Source: Prevotellaceae bacterium (lineage in GTDB: Bacteria; Bacteroidota; Bacteroidia; Bacteroidales; Paludibacteraceae). From it: DNA of 7,631 bases. Every line of letters starts with the position of its first letter. Positions within the stretch are counted from its first letter, which is position 1. The notes below the pieces were generated by a model that saw only the letters and a program-made list of their open reading frames with translations, did not search any database and was not told the origin of the DNA. The stretch spans positions 1 through 7,631 of the forward strand of contig JAITNR010000053.1 in NCBI GenBank assembly GCA_031290375.1, read 5' to 3'. Both the position numbers and the translations under genes were made by a program. Positions 5,539 through 7,631 of the stretch are shown here, piece after piece.

Positions 5539-7386
5539 ATGTTCCCCGACTTTCTGAAAGAGATATTCGTTTTCGATTCTCACTCGCCACTGCTGTTTAC
5601 TCAATTCTATTTTTGGGCGTTTTTTGCTGTTGTGTTCGCAGGCTTTGCAGCGCTGAAAAACAGGATTTTACTCAGAAATACCTATCTCGCGTTTTTTAGC
5701 CTGTTTTTTTACTACAAAACAGGGGGATTTTTTGTTTTATTACTGATTTTCAATATCTTGGCAAATATGTGGGTAGGTAGAGCGATTTTTCGTTCCAATA
5801 CTGAAAGCCAACGAAGAATGTATTTAGTTATTGGACTGATAATCAATTTATTGGTGCTATGTTACTACAAATATGCCTACTTGTTTGTGGAGATGCTGAA
5901 TACCATTTTAGGTATTAATTTACAAGTGTTCGACCTCTTTGCCTGGACGGGCAATGTGCTGAACGGCACAGAAAAATTTAATACGGCAAATATCCTTTTG
6001 CCTGTAGGAATTTCGTTCTATACTTTTCATAATATCAGCTACATAATGGATATTTTCCGCCGAAAAGTTGAACCTGTAAAAAACTTTTTCAACTATACCT
6101 TTTATGTAAGTTTTTTTCCACAACTTGTTGCAGGACCGATAGTGAGGGCAAGCGAATTTATTCCGCAAATCTACAAACCGTATTTTCTTGGTAGAAAACA
6201 ATTTGGAATTGCCATATTCTGGATAATCAACGGATTGGCAAAGAAAATAATCCTTTCCGATTACATTGCAGTGAACTTTGTGGACAGGGTTTTTGAAAAT
6301 CCGCTGATGTTTTCGAGTTTTGAAAACCTGATGGCGTTGTTTGGTTACTCGTTGCAGGTTTATGCCGATTTTAGTGGCTACACCGATATTGCCATCGGCG
6401 TGGCGATGCTGTTTGGATTTTATTTGCCCAAAAACTTCAATTCTCCATACAAAGCAACCAATGCAGGCAATTTTTGGAAACGATGGCACATTTCGCTGTC
6501 GCGGTGGTTGCAAGATTACCTGTATATATCGCTCGGAGGTAATCGCAATGCCACTTTCGCCACGTACATCACCATTATTACAATAGCACTGATTGCGGCA
6601 CTGCTTTCCGGCAGCATTTGGGTGGCGGCAGCAATTTTGACTGTCGTGATAATTATTTGGTTATTAATACGTTATAAGCCTGACAAAAAGAAGAAAATCA
6701 CCACCAACCTCAATATGATGAATACGATGTTGCTCGGCGGCTTATGGCACGGAGCAAGTTGGAACTTTATGATTTGGGGCGGACTGAACGGTATCGGAAT
6801 GTTGATTTTCAAATTTTGGAAAAATAAAAACTTGAAAATAAGAACGTTAATTCTACTGACTTTTTCACTGATTTTTGGAATTTTATTTTATAAATTTCAA
6901 TACCCTGTTTTCAAAATAGGCTTTGTGTGGCTTTCGATACTTTTTATCGGCACACTTATAAGGTTAATTTACAATATATTAAGTGGTAAAAGAGCGTTTA
7001 CGTGGCTTGAAATGGCGTGGGCTGTGTTGCAAACATTTGTATTTATCACGTTTACAAGACTTTTCTTCCGTAGCGGCTCAAACCTCGACCCCTCCGAAGC
7101 CAACCAAACGGCGTGGAACACTGCCAAAAATATGGTGAGCAAAATTGGAGGCAAGTGGGATTTTTCACTGATAGACAATATGATATACGAATACCGTAGT
7201 GTGTTCATTTGGTTTGTCATCGGAATGATAATTCATTGGCTGCCTGAACATTTCAAACGCCGCTACCGTCTTTGGTTTGCCTCAATGCCATTGTGGTTGA
7301 TGGCAGCGGTGGCAGTGCTCTCGGTTTTTATTATATATCAATTTATTTCTGCTGATTTACAGTCATTTATCTATTTTCAGTTTTAG
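5539..7386 (+). CDS. MBOAT-family membrane O-acyltransferase (AlgI/DltB type)
   Basis: This 615-residue polytopic protein belongs to the membrane-bound O-acyltransferase family. AlgI-type members pass acyl groups, usually acetyl, across the inner membrane to a partner that decorates an extracellular polysaccharide; the substrate here is unknown. Family motifs are intact: FFPQLVAGPIVRA (192-204), VYADFSGYTDIAIG (274-287), FWKRWHISLSRWLQDYLYISLGGN (312-335, with H317) and GGLWHGASWNF (400-410) with the essential histidine H404. Many hydrophobic segments span the chain. It is longer than the roughly 460-520 residues usual for AlgI-like proteins. One extra part lies between SLGGNR and LGGLWHG (about 343-386, a hydrophobic hairpin followed by PDKKKK) and another at about 433-480. 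The start follows the DUF5606 stop directly and has a good ribosome binding site. MBOAT genes are often followed by an SGNH or AlgX/AlgJ-like partner gene; none appears before the window ends. Confidence 0.93.
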   Translation: MFPDFLKEIFVFDSHSPLLFTQFYFWAFFAVVFAGFAALKNRILLRNTYLAFFSLFFYYKTGGFFVLLLIFNILANMWVGRAIFRSNTESQRRMYLVIGLIINLLVLCYYKYAYLFVEMLNTILGINLQVFDLFAWTGNVLNGTEKFNTANILLPVGISFYTFHNISYIMDIFRRKVEPVKNFFNYTFYVSFFPQLVAGPIVRASEFIPQIYKPYFLGRKQFGIAIFWIINGLAKKIILSDYIAVNFVDRVFENPLMFSSFENLMALFGYSLQVYADFSGYTDIAIGVAMLFGFYLPKNFNSPYKATNAGNFWKRWHISLSRWLQDYLYISLGGNRNATFATYITIITIALIAALLSGSIWVAAAILTVVIIIWLLIRYKPDKKKKITTNLNMMNTMLLGGLWHGASWNFMIWGGLNGIGMLIFKFWKNKNLKIRTLILLTFSLIFGILFYKFQYPVFKIGFVWLSILFIGTLIRLIYNILSGKRAFTWLEMAWAVLQTFVFITFTRLFFRSGSNLDPSEANQTAWNTAKNMVSKIGGKWDFSLIDNMIYEYRSVFIWFVIGMIIHWLPEHFKRRYRLWFASMPLWLMAAVAVLSVFIIYQFISADLQSFIYFQF

Positions 7387-7410
7387 GGAAACTGTTAAAG
7401 TAAGATTAAA

Positions 7411-7420
7411 AATGAACAAT
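7411..7420 (-). repeat. Single inverted heptamer unit (ATTGTTCATT)
   Basis: The minus strand reads ATTGTTCATT, one unit of the ATTRTTC heptamer plus three bases. It lies 21 nt from the palindromic element at 7441 and points away from it, as the heptamers at the other two sites do. A single short unit could be chance; the placement is what supports it. Confidence 0.4.
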
Positions 7421-7440
7421 AAAAATTATGATAAAATAAG

Positions 7441-7532
7441 ATTGCGGGTCATACCATAAAGAGCACAGGTGCCCGCAATGATGCATTGCGCTTGGACTTT
7501 GCATCATTGTAGGCTGCGACCCGCAATGACGA
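7441..7532. repeat. Interspersed palindromic repeat, copy 3 (multi-arm)
   Basis: Arm 1, ATTGCGGGTC (7441-7450), pairs perfectly over 10 bp with GACCCGCAAT (7518-7527). Its first 8 bases can instead pair with CCCGCAAT at 7472-7479. An inner stem pairs CAATGATGC (7476-7484) with GCATCATTG (7501-7509). It extends through a possible G-T pair (7475/7510), one mismatch, and GCC/GGC (7471-7473 with 7512-7514), leaving a 16-nt loop. The element ends in GACGAAC like copy 1. It lies 54 nt after the MBOAT stop and could fold in the transcript, but it has no adjacent T-tract, so termination is uncertain. Confidence 0.75.
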
Positions 7533-7631
7533 ACGCTATCAGAACGTTATACGGATAATCATTAATATTTGCAAGTAACCTGTCATATTTTTTAGTTATC
7601 TATTTTTATCTTTTTTTGTATATAAAAATCG

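Noticed and set aside
5920..6513. 197-codon minus-strand open frame
   Set aside because: It is antisense to the conserved MBOAT region and has no recognisable domain.
7533..7631. Promoter or gene start at the right end
   Set aside because: No TAnnTTTG match was found on either strand, and no open frame of note begins in this AT-rich tail.

Overview
The window looks like a chromosomal segment from a member of the Bacteroidota, most likely Bacteroidales. The evidence is a DUF5606-family gene, a family I know only from that phylum, and several promoter elements of the Bacteroidetes type (-7 box TAnnTTTG, in two cases with a TTTG box 20-21 nt upstream). Intergenic DNA is very AT-rich; the genes are moderately AT-rich. 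No rRNA, tRNA, transposase, CRISPR array or prophage gene is visible.

Layout. Positions 1-656 hold no convincing gene. The stretch contains interspersed palindromic repeats, blocks of an ATTRTTC heptamer, a 9-bp-arm hairpin with a CG-repeat loop, a (GT)25 microsatellite and a well-formed promoter firing leftward. Three leftward genes follow: a YifB/ComM-type AAA+ ATPase (657-2195), a winged-helix protein of the AlkZ/YcaQ (HTH_42) DNA glycosylase superfamily (2277-3320) with its own promoter, and a membrane polyferredoxin (3390-4919) that looks like a NapH-like half joined to a NapG-like half through an internal twin-arginine segment. A 76-bp divergent intergenic region with back-to-back -7 boxes separates these from two rightward genes: the DUF5606 protein (4996-5538) and, starting directly after its stop codon, an MBOAT-family membrane O-acyltransferase (5539-7386). 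The window ends in a multi-arm palindromic repeat (7441-7527).

How the genes relate. The ComM-like helicase and the AlkZ-like protein lie 81 nt apart with no recognisable promoter between them, so they may form a small DNA recombination/repair transcription unit. DUF5606 and MBOAT are adjacent (TAA immediately followed by ATG) and are probably translationally coupled. The Fe-S protein stands alone, with no nitrate reductase gene nearby, so its electron partner is unknown. Nothing here is a clearly new defence or mobile system. The points most worth a second look are the (GT)25 tract downstream of a promoter and inside an open frame that a one-unit slip would lengthen, the NapH-NapG-like fusion with an embedded Tat signal, the composite repeat family found at three sites, and the extra membrane hairpin in the MBOAT protein.
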